From the IMG/VR virus record IMGVR_UViG_3300009104_000054, positions 1 to 37,231 of that record: a stretch of 37,231 bases of DNA; one strand, 5' to 3'. This stretch comes from a virus. Under the pieces are notes generated by a model that made no database searches, was not told the DNA's origin, and worked only from the letters and a program-made list of their open reading frames with translations. Of this stretch, positions 28,514 to 36,772 are shown piece after piece (the stretch's first letter is position 1; every line of letters begins with the position of its first letter). The translations under genes and the position numbers were made by a program.

Positions 28514-30088
28514 TTACCTCGGCAACGGAACCCATTTGCCGCCTTTCAGCGTGAACCATTTGCCGCCAATAATCATAACCTCCGCTTTATTATCGCCCTG
28601 TTCAAGGGTGTATTGCACTCCTTCCTCCGGGTTTTCTGGGAGCCCTCCGAGCGTTGGTTCCTTCGGTGCTTCTGGCCCTTTCAGTTCTCCCTCTTTCGGC
28701 AATGCTGGAACTTTCGATGTGCCCATTACCTTCTGATCTTCGTGCGTCCGGTCTTCAGGTTTTTTGTTCCAAATTAGAGTCAGTTTATCCTTGGCAATAG
28801 GGACAAATGCTCTCAATGATCGCTTCATCCCATCCTTACCAACGACCGCGAACGACTCATATTCTAGCTGTGCATTAGCCAGTGCAATGTTCTTCCTGCC
28901 CTCCTCGGTGTGGGGGTTCATCTTCTCCCGCGCTACATGGCTGTCCCTAATCTTCCAAGTGCGATGCTTATACGCTCCCTTATCATCCATTACATTGTAA
29001 GTTTCCCACGGAGTCTCCTCCAGCTCCTTGGCAATGCGCTCTGCCTTGGCATCGTGGATTTTATAGATTCGCCTTACAGCTTCCGCCAAATCCTTCGGGT
29101 TGGTCTTGAAGTCTGCCTTGGCCTTGTCCCACGGCTTATATTCCTTCGGGGCATTGGGAACCTGAATGGCTGTCTTGTATTGGTTCTGCAAGAACTGAAG
29201 TTCTCGAAGATCACCAACCTCTGCCTTGGCACTCTCAAAGCTACTGAGTGCTGAGTTCCTTATATCATCAGGCAACTCTCCGCCTTCGTGAGTCCTCCCC
29301 CACAGCTTCTCAAGCACTGGCTCCCACGTAGACTCTACGTTTTCCTTCTTTGCCTTCCAGTTCGCTGCGTAAGTTTCTCCTGCTGTCCTCGCTGCGCTGG
29401 CGATGTCTGCCTGTTCCTTGCGGAAACCTTGCAGCCACGCGCCTGACTGATATGTAGTCCGAGGGTGAGGGTTGGCATCCCTTGTTAAACCCTTTGCCGC
29501 TGCCAATCGTCCTGCGGCAATTTCCCCGTTTATGGTAAAGTCATCAAGTTGCTTCAGCTTTTCATCGAGCTCCTCTTCGCCCTTAACTCTTAACCTCAGT
29601 GCCTCTGCGTAGGCTCTATTATTTTCTCTGAGTAGGTCAGCGATGTTCTCCTTCCGTAAAAAGACATCCCATGCCCTCGCATCCCCAGCAAGGACTTGAG
29701 CCTCGTCATACCCTCGCTTCTCTTCCAAGTCTCGCTGCGCTTTCATTATCTCAGAAGCTCCCAGCACTGCTCCGGGCCTCTTCAATGACCGAATAGCCGC
29801 TTCCACGCGCTCCCTTTGCGGGGCCTCAACGGGGAATAAGTGGTGCTGCTGGAGCATCCTTTCCTGAATGGCGGGGATGTGCTCTACAGGCACTCCCGCC
29901 TGATGTCGGCCCGAAATTATGTCCATCTTCTCCTGCCGACCGCGTTCGAGTGCATCCGCAATTTTCTTGTCAGCATACTCTCGGTCAGCGATCTTTTCCT
30001 CCTCCTTGCGCTTGCGCTCGGCAAGGGACGACCCTAACGCCCACCCCTCCTTGGCTCCTCCTGCAAACCCTCCCAAAAAATTACCCAT
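28514..30088 (-). CDS. Internal virion-type protein (524 aa)
   Basis: The protein starts with a Gly-rich hydrophobic stretch (MGNFLGGFAGGAKEGWALGS), then a charged coiled coil (AERKRKEEEKIADREYADKK) and long helical regions. The C-terminus is strand-rich (AEVMIIGGKWFTLKGGKWVP). A G/A-rich N-terminus plus helices is common in ejected virion proteins that enter the membrane. It lies between the 748- and 1669-aa genes with gaps of under 20 bases. The role is inferred from order and composition. Confidence 0.75.
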   Translation of the reverse strand: MGNFLGGFAGGAKEGWALGSSLAERKRKEEEKIADREYADKKIADALERGRQEKMDIISGRHQAGVPVEHIPAIQERMLQQHHLFPVEAPQRERVEAAIRSLKRPGAVLGASEIMKAQRDLEEKRGYDEAQVLAGDARAWDVFLRKENIADLLRENNRAYAEALRLRVKGEEELDEKLKQLDDFTINGEIAAGRLAAAKGLTRDANPHPRTTYQSGAWLQGFRKEQADIASAARTAGETYAANWKAKKENVESTWEPVLEKLWGRTHEGGELPDDIRNSALSSFESAKAEVGDLRELQFLQNQYKTAIQVPNAPKEYKPWDKAKADFKTNPKDLAEAVRRIYKIHDAKAERIAKELEETPWETYNVMDDKGAYKHRTWKIRDSHVAREKMNPHTEEGRKNIALANAQLEYESFAVVGKDGMKRSLRAFVPIAKDKLTLIWNKKPEDRTHEDQKVMGTSKVPALPKEGELKGPEAPKEPTLGGLPENPEEGVQYTLEQGDNKAEVMIIGGKWFTLKGGKWVPLPR

Positions 30089-30105
30089 AAATCATTTCTC
30101 CTTAA

Positions 30106-32352
30106 TTATCCCCATGTTTTTCCTGCGTAGATGCCAACAGCAGTCCCCGCTAATTCCCCAAACGGACTGGGAGCCATAGCCATGTCAGCCTGTTTCCCCC
30201 AGATGTTCGCTTGTGTCCCAAAGTTCTGGGAAGCCAGTTGCTGTTGGCCCTGCAACATTCCCATCACATTGGTGGGCTGGTATTGAATAGGCTGGAAGCT
30301 GGATGCCACAGCCTGTTGCGCTCCGGGCAATGCCCCGAACTGTGCAGCTACAGGTGTTAACCCAGAGAAGCTCTGAAGGTTGGCCATCTGCTGCTGTTTC
30401 AACTGCTCCTCACTCATCGTCTTCTGCATGGCACTGGCAAAGGACTGTTGCGCGGCTTGATTGCGCTGCGCCATCGCCTGTTGTTGCCTAGCCAAATCCG
30501 CTTCAGCAGCCTGATTGCGTTGAGCTGCTCCCTGAAGCTCCATGCCGTACTGCGCCTGACGGGTTGCCCCCTGCTGACCCAGTGCAGACAGTAACGATTG
30601 ATACTCGCTTTCCTCTGCCTGATTGCGTTGGGCCATCGCAGACAATTCGTCTGCCCTCTCGCGCATCCGCTGGGAGGTATCAAACTCAACCGCCTGTGCG
30701 CCCAACCCAAACTGTTGACCTCTTGTCTGGTTGATCTGGTTAATGATCCCGGAGAGGTTTGAAAATTCCTGCTGCTCGGCTTCGGTTCTCTGCCCGATAG
30801 CGGCCAGTTCATCAGCCCTTTCCCGCAGTGTAGCCTCCTGATCCGCACCAAGTCTCTGCATCCCCATGCCAAACTCAGCTTGTTCAGCACCTGTGCGTTG
30901 CTGAATCCCCATCAACTTGTTGGACAGATTCTGCTGGGCAATCCTAGATTGATAATCACCAGCCGTCTGGCCGGAGCCATAAAAGTTTAACAGATCAGAG
31001 ATAGCCGCCCTCTGTCCGGCTTCCTCCGCCTGACGTACCGCAGCCGCTTCCTCAATCGCTGCTCCGCCACCAAAGATGTTGCCCAATCCTGCTGCCCTGC
31101 CTCTGGCTATGCGTCTGGCTTCTTCACCCATCAATCTGGATGTCTCGCCTGACTGCGCTCGCCTGAGCAGTTCTTCCTCGGCAAACTCTCTAGCTGCCAT
31201 TGACTCTGCATCCAGCGGAACCTCCGGTATATCCGTTAACCGCTCAAGTGTAGGCGCAGCTTCAGCACGCTCCAGTGCCGCCATCTCACCTACCCTGCCG
31301 AACTCAGGGGCCGCTGCCACATCCATCTCTGCGAGGGTCGGGGCTGCTCCAAGTCTTTCAAGGTCGCCAAATGCTGCTGCTCTTTCGTACTCAGGCACAT
31401 CTCCAAGTCCAACTTCGGGCAGGGAAGGGGCAATACCTACCTGCTCCAGCAGGGCGGGATCAACTGCCTTCTCCATAGTGGGAAGGTCGGGGAGTTGTCC
31501 CGGTGTGTAACCCTGCGCGAGTTGACCCAGCAACTCTCTCGCTGCAAATCCCGTTGGATCGCTTTTCTCAAGCAGATCACGCGCACTGGTTACAAAGTCA
31601 TCACCATACTCATCAGCAAAATCCAGAAGGAACTCGGCCTTCTCGGCTCCGTATTCCTTTTCCCATTCCCAACGCTTAATAGCACGGTCAATGTCGCCCA
31701 TGCCAGTAAAGTCAACGTCTATGGCTTCATCGCGATCAACAGCTTCCCGCTCGCCAATCATATTGCCGTTTGCGTCGTAGGTGGTCTTGAAATACTGGTT
31801 GGCGTTTAGTATGTCGCCACCCGGACTTTCGTATCCGGTCAGTGTCCTGACCTGCTCGGACATAGGTTGGGTTCCAGAGAATCCGTCTGCCCAGCTCTCT
31901 CCAGTGGTGGGGTTACTCCGCCCCTTGAGGTCGTTCTGCACCTCACTTGAATGCCACTTCTTCCCCACCAAATGATCCATCTCCGCATACGGGTATTTCT
32001 GGTCGCCTCTTCTTGTGTCGGGGATAATCGTAAAGCCGCTTAACTCGCCCTCCGAGTTCACTGTTGCTTCAACTACCCCATAATTACCCTGCCCCACTGA
32101 AAAGTCTGAAGGGCCGCTGGTGTTGACCGTCTCATTGGAGTAAACAGGCTCATACCCTGTCGGAACATCCGTGGCAACCTTCTCATACTTGATCCTAGAG
32201 CCGTCAGCATTGCGAACATCACGCATCAGCTCCTCGCCAAACTCCATTGCGCGGGAGAGCTTCGCCATGTGTTCCGCTGTCTCAATGTTCGCCGCAGCTA
32301 TCTCAGATGCTGTTGGTGGTGTTGGAGGCTCTGGCGTACTAGGTTTTCCCAT
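30106..32352 (-). CDS. Gln/Ala-rich virion protein (748 aa)
   Basis: The N-terminus is Pro-rich (MGKPSTPEPPTPPTASEIAA). The first 270 residues are mixed. Residues about 290-420 repeat a LPEVGLGDVPEY / APTLAEMDVAAAPEF pattern. The C-terminal half has RADELAAIGQRTEAEQQEF-type coiled repeats and many AQRNQAAE units, and ends in AGTAVGIYAGKTWG. Such Gln/Ala coiled repeats are typical of internal core or tail-needle-like proteins. With the 524- and 1669-aa proteins it forms a three-gene set like the internal core proteins of T7 (gp14-16) by position. No enzyme motif was found. Confidence 0.76.
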   Translation of the reverse strand: MGKPSTPEPPTPPTASEIAAANIETAEHMAKLSRAMEFGEELMRDVRNADGSRIKYEKVATDVPTGYEPVYSNETVNTSGPSDFSVGQGNYGVVEATVNSEGELSGFTIIPDTRRGDQKYPYAEMDHLVGKKWHSSEVQNDLKGRSNPTTGESWADGFSGTQPMSEQVRTLTGYESPGGDILNANQYFKTTYDANGNMIGEREAVDRDEAIDVDFTGMGDIDRAIKRWEWEKEYGAEKAEFLLDFADEYGDDFVTSARDLLEKSDPTGFAARELLGQLAQGYTPGQLPDLPTMEKAVDPALLEQVGIAPSLPEVGLGDVPEYERAAAFGDLERLGAAPTLAEMDVAAAPEFGRVGEMAALERAEAAPTLERLTDIPEVPLDAESMAAREFAEEELLRRAQSGETSRLMGEEARRIARGRAAGLGNIFGGGAAIEEAAAVRQAEEAGQRAAISDLLNFYGSGQTAGDYQSRIAQQNLSNKLMGIQQRTGAEQAEFGMGMQRLGADQEATLRERADELAAIGQRTEAEQQEFSNLSGIINQINQTRGQQFGLGAQAVEFDTSQRMRERADELSAMAQRNQAEESEYQSLLSALGQQGATRQAQYGMELQGAAQRNQAAEADLARQQQAMAQRNQAAQQSFASAMQKTMSEEQLKQQQMANLQSFSGLTPVAAQFGALPGAQQAVASSFQPIQYQPTNVMGMLQGQQQLASQNFGTQANIWGKQADMAMAPSPFGELAGTAVGIYAGKTWG

Positions 32353-32355
32353 GAT

Positions 32356-32766
32356 CTATTCCTTGATTAAACGTCTCCGTGCCTTGTCCATAGGCACACA
32401 AATTACCTTGTTATCATGCTTGGGGCGTACCCAAGCGATTAAATTGCAGTCTTTCCCGAATCTCTCCCACATTTGCGTGTATAAATCCTTCAGCACATCC
32501 GGCTCCTTCGCCACAGTAGCGTCCACATAACAAATCTTCCCGCCTGTGTCACAGTAATCTGTCCGGCATTCCTTCTCGTTATCAACATAACGCAACACAG
32601 CCGCACCCACCAGCTTACCTTCCTTGACTGACACCAAGTATCTTTGTTTGACGACAAACCACCTCACCCAACTCAACAACCTGCCCGGAGGCCAACCGGA
32701 ACAATGCTCAAGCTCTGACCTGAACAGGTTCGCAATCCCGATTGTCATGGTGTCCGTGTTGTTCAT
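32356..32766 (-). CDS. GNAT-like protein near tail genes (136 aa)
   Basis: The start overlaps the upstream stop (ATGA). The layout resembles small GNAT-like phage proteins: strands with RYLVSVKEGKLVGAAVLRYV, an acidic turn with YVDATVAKEPDVLKDLYTQM, and NLIAWVRPKHDNKVICVP. The acetyl-CoA loop signature (Q/RxxGxG/A) is not visible, so catalytic activity is doubtful. Genes of this kind often lie among tail genes of podovirus-like genomes; their role is unknown. Confidence 0.6.
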   Translation of the reverse strand: MNNTDTMTIGIANLFRSELEHCSGWPPGRLLSWVRWFVVKQRYLVSVKEGKLVGAAVLRYVDNEKECRTDYCDTGGKICYVDATVAKEPDVLKDLYTQMWERFGKDCNLIAWVRPKHDNKVICVPMDKARRRLIKE

Positions 32767-34595
32767 CTCTCAGGGGTAATGGGTTGGCCAAAGGCACTTG
32801 ACTGGACTGAGTGCAACGCAAGTCTGCCGCCGTCTGCCTTCACCTTAAACTGTAGCTGATTAAATCTGCCCTTGGATACCATGTTGAATCCCTTGCGAAT
32901 CAGGTTGGTGTCTGCCGGGAGGGAAAGGCTTGCCTCCAATGCCGTGCCGCTGGATGACAAGTCCTTGTAGTAATTTATGTCACCTGTAATTGCGTCAGCG
33001 TGAATGTTTCCAAAATTAAACTGGGTGGAGTAGCCGATCTTGTCTCCCCATGTCTCGCCAAAGGTATAGGCTCGCGTTTGGATGTAGGATTCGTAGGTTG
33101 AATTGCCGTCCTTGTAATCCGCAATGGTGGTGGCATCCTCAGATACGGAATCATCCCAAGTGTACATCTCGCCGTTCTGCGTCCCGATGTTGAGCTTCAG
33201 TTCTCCATCAAATGCGCTGATAACAAAGCTCCTCGCCTCCCAGCCCGACCAGTGACCACACCAAGCTGCTGCAAGGAGGTTAAAGGTCAGTACCGTGTCC
33301 GGTGTAGTGGCCGAATCCAGCGGGACAGAGAGCATATAACGGTTGCGCCAGTAAATGGCTGTGCAAGTGCTGACCGCAGCCTGATTGATGCGCCCGATAT
33401 AGTCGTTAATGTTGCGACTGACAGGAAGTGACACGTCCGTCTCTGTACCTGCCTGAATGGATTGCAATGACTTCACGCCATCACGGGAAAGGAACATAAT
33501 ATCCGCACCCACCTGCTGGACTGTGCCGTCTGCCACACATCCAGTCCGGTTATTGACCAGCTTAATGCTCCATTGGGAGGCTTTGAGTGTCGGGTCAGCG
33601 TTAACCTTGTAAATGCTTCTTTCCTTGAACACATACAGGTCAAAGTTCTGTCCGGGCATCAGGGCAGTGATGGGGTCACGGTCATTACCGATCCGAAGGT
33701 TGTCTGCCGCCAAATCCCACGCATCTCCGTCCAGTATTCCCGAACAATACAGGGTATCCGCAGGAACATCCGGGTGTGCGCTGGTAGCGAACAGCCTGTT
33801 GGTGTGGGTTACAATAAATTTAGGTTTTCTGGGAGTTTGGGTGACGTTAGCTGTTCCTGTCGCGTCTGTCCCACTAGTGGGGGAAGAGAAGCTCACATCA
33901 GGCGGAGCGTCCTTGTCATAGCCAGTTCCCTCATTAGTAATGGTCACTCCGACCACTGATCCGTCATAACCAAGGATTGCGGTTCCCAGTGCCGTAGTCC
34001 CGCTGCTTGGCGCAGCTATCGTGACAGTTGGAACAGCAAGATAACCGCTGCCGCCCTCGGAAATGGTGATGCTACTGATTTGACCTGCGGAAATCGCCAC
34101 AGCAGTCACCGGATCAACACTTCCGTTGACATAACGCAGGTCAGCCGATCCGTCCGTGTAATACATTCGGTTATTCAACTGGGCGAACCTAACCTTGGCC
34201 CCGGAAACAAAATCTGCGCCGGTTAGCAGGGTAAAGGTTCCGTCTTCAGTGGCAGCTTTCAGATAGTTTGAGCCATCAGCGATCATTAGATACTCCACGC
34301 TGCCCGTGTCAAAGTATCCAAGCGAGATAACTGGCGCAACCAAGCCTTCCCAGAGTCCATCCTCATCCTCCCAGTTAACCGCTGTCTCATCCCAGATCAA
34401 GTACCCCGCAGCAAGGCTTGTTCCCCTCCTAGTGACAGCGTTTCCAAATTCATCAAGGTCAATATTCTTGCCCTCCGCAAAAGCGTTCTCTGGAATCAGG
34501 TTTGCGCGAGATGCGCTGACTTGACCGCCCACAAAGCTATTGTTCCCGTCCAGTATAATCGGGTCATCCAATACTTCATTTGCGATAACAGGCAT
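32763..34595 (-). CDS. Tail tube/nozzle protein, T7 gp12-like
   Basis: This 610-aa strand-rich protein opens with a pattern seen in gp12-type nozzle proteins: GGQVSASRANLIPENAFAEG, then the NIDLDEFGNAVTRRGTSLAA hook. WD-like beta segments follow (LFATSAHPDVPADTLYCSG, FDLYVFKERSIYKV, IMFLSRDGVKSLQSI). Two copies of a GSGYLAVPTVTI / GTGYDKDAPPDVSF unit are inserted at about 180-255, likely an added surface domain. The length is shorter than T7 gp12 (about 790). It is placed directly after the gp11-like gene, as in T7-like order. It would close and extend the short tail. Confidence 0.78.
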   Translation of the reverse strand: MPVIANEVLDDPIILDGNNSFVGGQVSASRANLIPENAFAEGKNIDLDEFGNAVTRRGTSLAAGYLIWDETAVNWEDEDGLWEGLVAPVISLGYFDTGSVEYLMIADGSNYLKAATEDGTFTLLTGADFVSGAKVRFAQLNNRMYYTDGSADLRYVNGSVDPVTAVAISAGQISSITISEGGSGYLAVPTVTIAAPSSGTTALGTAILGYDGSVVGVTITNEGTGYDKDAPPDVSFSSPTSGTDATGTANVTQTPRKPKFIVTHTNRLFATSAHPDVPADTLYCSGILDGDAWDLAADNLRIGNDRDPITALMPGQNFDLYVFKERSIYKVNADPTLKASQWSIKLVNNRTGCVADGTVQQVGADIMFLSRDGVKSLQSIQAGTETDVSLPVSRNINDYIGRINQAAVSTCTAIYWRNRYMLSVPLDSATTPDTVLTFNLLAAAWCGHWSGWEARSFVISAFDGELKLNIGTQNGEMYTWDDSVSEDATTIADYKDGNSTYESYIQTRAYTFGETWGDKIGYSTQFNFGNIHADAITGDINYYKDLSSSGTALEASLSLPADTNLIRKGFNMVSKGRFNQLQFKVKADGGRLALHSVQSSAFGQPITPER

Positions 34596-35329
34596 TACTC
34601 TACAAAATCATCCCTTGACCAGTGATCCACCACCGCCGGGATGATGACACTCACCTTGTCCTGCTGCACGTTGTCCAGATCACGGCATATTTGCAGTAGA
34701 TTAGCCGCTTCAGTAAATTTAACCTGCGCCTTCTGGTATTGCATGGAGCGTTCCAGCATATCACCCTCCGAATACGCCAGTAAGGCGTTTTCTGCCCCGT
34801 TAATTATGGGGCTGTCCGAGTCGCCCATCTCCACGAACTTCAATTTGCCAAGGGCATAGAGGGTTCCAGCGTTCTTGGGTGTGGCAATGGGTTTGATTCG
34901 GCAATTTCCGCTCGCATCAGGCGGTAGGGGAACAAAGTTTTGCGGGTTAGCCCTGCGACTGGAAGTGTTGTTCCACATATTCGGGTTCAACTGGAAGAAT
35001 TGAACCCAACTCCCCCCAACACACTCCATTCCATCCTCTTTCCCCGTCTCCGTGAACCTCACGGCTACAATGAAGTCCAGTTTTGGAGCGGTCGAGGCAA
35101 CAGTGGAGGAAGTTGGGTAATAAAATATGGTTGGATCATCAGATAAGGTAATGATTTCGTCCTCGGCAGAGACAGAAGTTGAAACGACACCCATTGAATT
35201 AGTCCAGAGCGATGCTTCAAACATCATCCGGTAACGATTGTTGATGAACTTCTTGCAGGTCGCCACTGACGCACTGTCCGTGTCGCTCATCTTCGTCGTT
35301 ATCTGGTCTGCCAATTCAGTTAATGTCAT
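34595..35329 (-). CDS. Head-tail adaptor / gp11-like tail tube protein
   Basis: This 244-aa protein begins MTLTELADQITTKMSDTDSA and has CKKFINNRYRMMFEASLW, a helix pair common to gatekeeper/adaptor proteins. A strand-rich middle and a C-terminal helix with ALLAYSEGDMLERSMQYQKA and KFTEAANLLQICR follow. These features match phage head-tail connectors of the gp11 type. The start overlaps the lipoprotein stop by one base. It is followed with no gap by the gp12-like gene. Confidence 0.75.
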   Translation of the reverse strand: MTLTELADQITTKMSDTDSASVATCKKFINNRYRMMFEASLWTNSMGVVSTSVSAEDEIITLSDDPTIFYYPTSSTVASTAPKLDFIVAVRFTETGKEDGMECVGGSWVQFFQLNPNMWNNTSSRRANPQNFVPLPPDASGNCRIKPIATPKNAGTLYALGKLKFVEMGDSDSPIINGAENALLAYSEGDMLERSMQYQKAQVKFTEAANLLQICRDLDNVQQDKVSVIIPAVVDHWSRDDFVE

Positions 35330-35538
35330 CAGTCTCCCCTCTCTATCTCCGATTCAAGCTCTGCGATTGTGTCCAGAGCTTCCCTTACCCATTCAGGAGC
35401 CGCTATCGTCGCCGCCTGAAACTGCGGGTGAGCTATCATCCTTTCCCCGTTGTCCAGACGCGGCGAGAAGCACCCCGTCAACAGCAGCACGGTTGCGATC
35501 ACGCTTTTCCCCCAACCGTTCCATCGCTGCCTTATCAT
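35329..35538 (-). CDS. Small lipoprotein, candidate outer-membrane spanin (69 aa)
   Basis: I chose the ATG at 35538, with GGAG nine bases upstream; a TTG at 35553 is less likely. The N-terminus is a lipoprotein signal: basic RQRWNGWGK, hydrophobic SVIATVLLL, lipobox LTGC (Cys about residue 23). The mature part of 46 residues is polar and ends in an acidic helix. The gene overlaps the end of the upstream gene by 146 bases in another frame, as Rz1 does with Rz. The mature part is less Pro-rich than classical Rz1, so the spanin role is tentative. Confidence 0.65.
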   Translation of the reverse strand: MIRQRWNGWGKSVIATVLLLTGCFSPRLDNGERMIAHPQFQAATIAAPEWVREALDTIAELESEIERGD

Positions 35539-35617
35539 CCAGCTTATCTCCAATCCTTTCCACGGCCTCCACCAGCTTCGGTAGGGCCGCTAAACCCTTC
35601 AACGCCTCCAGAATCAT
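35393..35617 (-). CDS. Small helical protein overlapping the lipoprotein gene (74 aa)
   Basis: The start overlaps the holin-like stop (ATGA). The first 35 residues form an amphipathic helix (MILEALKGLAALPKLVEAVE, then RIGDKL), and the end is Ser/Gly/Asp-rich. There is no clear membrane span, so it is not an ordinary inner-membrane spanin. The lipoprotein gene starts within it in a different frame. It may act in lysis by context. Confidence 0.6.
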   Translation of the reverse strand: MILEALKGLAALPKLVEAVERIGDKLDDKAAMERLGEKRDRNRAAVDGVLLAASGQRGKDDSSPAVSGGDDSGS

Positions 35618-35811
35618 TTCTTCTTCGCAGCATATTCCTTCATCGCATCCACAATTCCCTGACCGCCAATGTACGCAGGGACAATTATAACCACTGCGCC
35701 TATAACCTGTTCAGCCACTTCCGGTGACAGGTTCAACCATTCAGTGGCCATGACAGTTAACAAGCCGCCAATAGCCATCCAGAGTTTACGTGACTTCAGT
35801 TTTTCCTTCAT
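35614..35811 (-). CDS. Holin-like membrane protein (65 aa)
   Basis: Two hydrophobic segments are separated by a short acidic turn: LWMAIGGLLTVMATEWL and VIGAVVIIVPAYIGGQGIV. Both ends are lysine-rich (MKEKLKSRK, YAAKKK), as in small two-span holins. I recognise the RKLWxAIGGLL...GQGIVDA pattern as a common phage holin-like type. It starts at the stop of the 52-aa membrane gene (TAATG). It likely makes or times the lysis lesion. Confidence 0.72.
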   Translation of the reverse strand: MKEKLKSRKLWMAIGGLLTVMATEWLNLSPEVAEQVIGAVVIIVPAYIGGQGIVDAMKEYAAKKK

Positions 35812-35969
35812 TATTCTTTTAGTAGTTTAGCAATCTTAACCGCCGTCCAGACGCAGGTCATGGCAAGCAGTAGTATCTTTAGCATTAGCTCAATATCAGT
35901 CAGGCTGACCGTGGCTAATACACCACCGTTCACCCCGAACATCTTGAGGTATTCACTTATGTCTTCCAT
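35811..35969 (-). CDS. Small single-span membrane protein (52 aa)
   Basis: The start at 35969 has GGGTGG upstream. The protein begins MEDISEYLKMFGVNGGVLAT and has one membrane span (LMLKILLLAMTCVWTAV) followed by a basic end (KIAKLLKE). I know of similar short phage proteins with FGVNGGVLA and one span beside holins, but not their function; an antiholin or second holin is possible. Confidence 0.65.
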   Translation of the reverse strand: MEDISEYLKMFGVNGGVLATVSLTDIELMLKILLLAMTCVWTAVKIAKLLKE

Positions 35970-35980
35970 TTGCATCCACC

Positions 35981-36154
35981 CTACTCATCCTTTAAATCAA
36001 TAAACACCCACCCGTTCTGCATACGAGCCAGTTCCTCTATCTCACCCAACCGCTCAGTCACTGCCGTGACAGATACGTGCTGCACGATGGCAACACACAA
36101 CAGGCATACTGCCGTTATCTGCCAGAAGAACAAACTGAGCTTCGGGATACTCAT
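35981..36154 (-). CDS. Small membrane-anchored protein (57 aa)
   Basis: The start overlaps the upstream stop (ATGA). An N-terminal span (LFFWQITAVCLLCVAIV) is followed by a short predicted periplasmic helix (TAVTERLGEIEELARMQNGW). An N-in, C-out anchor with a helix is the plan of a minimal inner-membrane spanin, though it is much shorter than usual. It lies at the head of the lysis cassette. Confidence 0.6.
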   Translation of the reverse strand: MSIPKLSLFFWQITAVCLLCVAIVQHVSVTAVTERLGEIEELARMQNGWVFIDLKDE

Positions 36155-36495
36155 TCACTGGATTCCTCGCCTTTCACCCACGGCAATGGCTTTCGCATCG
36201 GCTGAAGTTTTTTCGCCTCAATGTGGGCGTCAAGAACTCCCAGAATATTATTGTCTTCAATGTACTTTTCGGCAACGGCATCAAACCACGCCTTGTCCAA
36301 CTTCTCGTAATCAACAAAATTGTCGGGGTCTACGGTCAGGTTGATTGTGTTATCCGTACGAACAGCATGACCGTCATCTGATGTTGCCACGACTCGGATA
36401 AGGTGATTAACCACAACATCATCCCTCAAGGCACCACCAACCTCTAGTCGGTGAACATAGGGTTCTGTGTGGATTATTTTATATGTGTTAGCCAT
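36151..36495 (-). CDS. Unknown protein downstream of the fibre (114 aa)
   Basis: The first half is strand-rich (MANTYKIIHTEPYVHRLEVG, VVVNHLIRVVATSDDG, then TINLTVDPDNFVDY). The second half is helical (KAWFDAVAEKYIEDNNILGV) with a basic, Trp-containing end. It may be a tail fibre accessory or assembly chaperone, judged only from its position. It is coupled to the lysis cassette by ATGA. Confidence 0.68.
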   Translation of the reverse strand: MANTYKIIHTEPYVHRLEVGGALRDDVVVNHLIRVVATSDDGHAVRTDNTINLTVDPDNFVDYEKLDKAWFDAVAEKYIEDNNILGVLDAHIEAKKLQPMRKPLPWVKGEESSE

Positions 36496-36511
36496 AAATT
36501 GTTATGTGTTG

Positions 36512-36751
36512 TTAAGTTGCCTTGTTTCGCTTCTGCCGCTCCATAAGATAGCGCGGTCTGGAGTATTTCAAAACTCGCCTCAACTCCTTGTCAGTTAGCT
36601 CCGCGCCCAATGAATCATCACCATCAGCATACGCTTTAGCTTTCCATGAGGTATCGTGCAGTTGGCATAAAATGCTTACCACCTCGGTCAGTTCCTCCAG
36701 CGACAGGTTAACCTTTTCGCCATCCAGAAATTTTTGTGTGTTTTCGTTCAT
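36512..36751 (-). CDS. Unknown small protein after the tail fibre (79 aa)
   Basis: The ATG at 36751 is 13 bases from AGGAGG; a TTG three codons upstream is four bases from it, so the start is uncertain. The N-terminal half is helical with NLSLEELTEVVSILCQLHDT. The C-terminus is basic (LRRVLKYSRPRYLMERQKRN). It lies directly downstream of the fibre gene; its role is unknown. Confidence 0.65.
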   Translation of the reverse strand: MNENTQKFLDGEKVNLSLEELTEVVSILCQLHDTSWKAKAYADGDDSLGAELTDKELRRVLKYSRPRYLMERQKRNKAT

Positions 36752-36772
36752 AAAAATCAAACAGCCTCCTGC

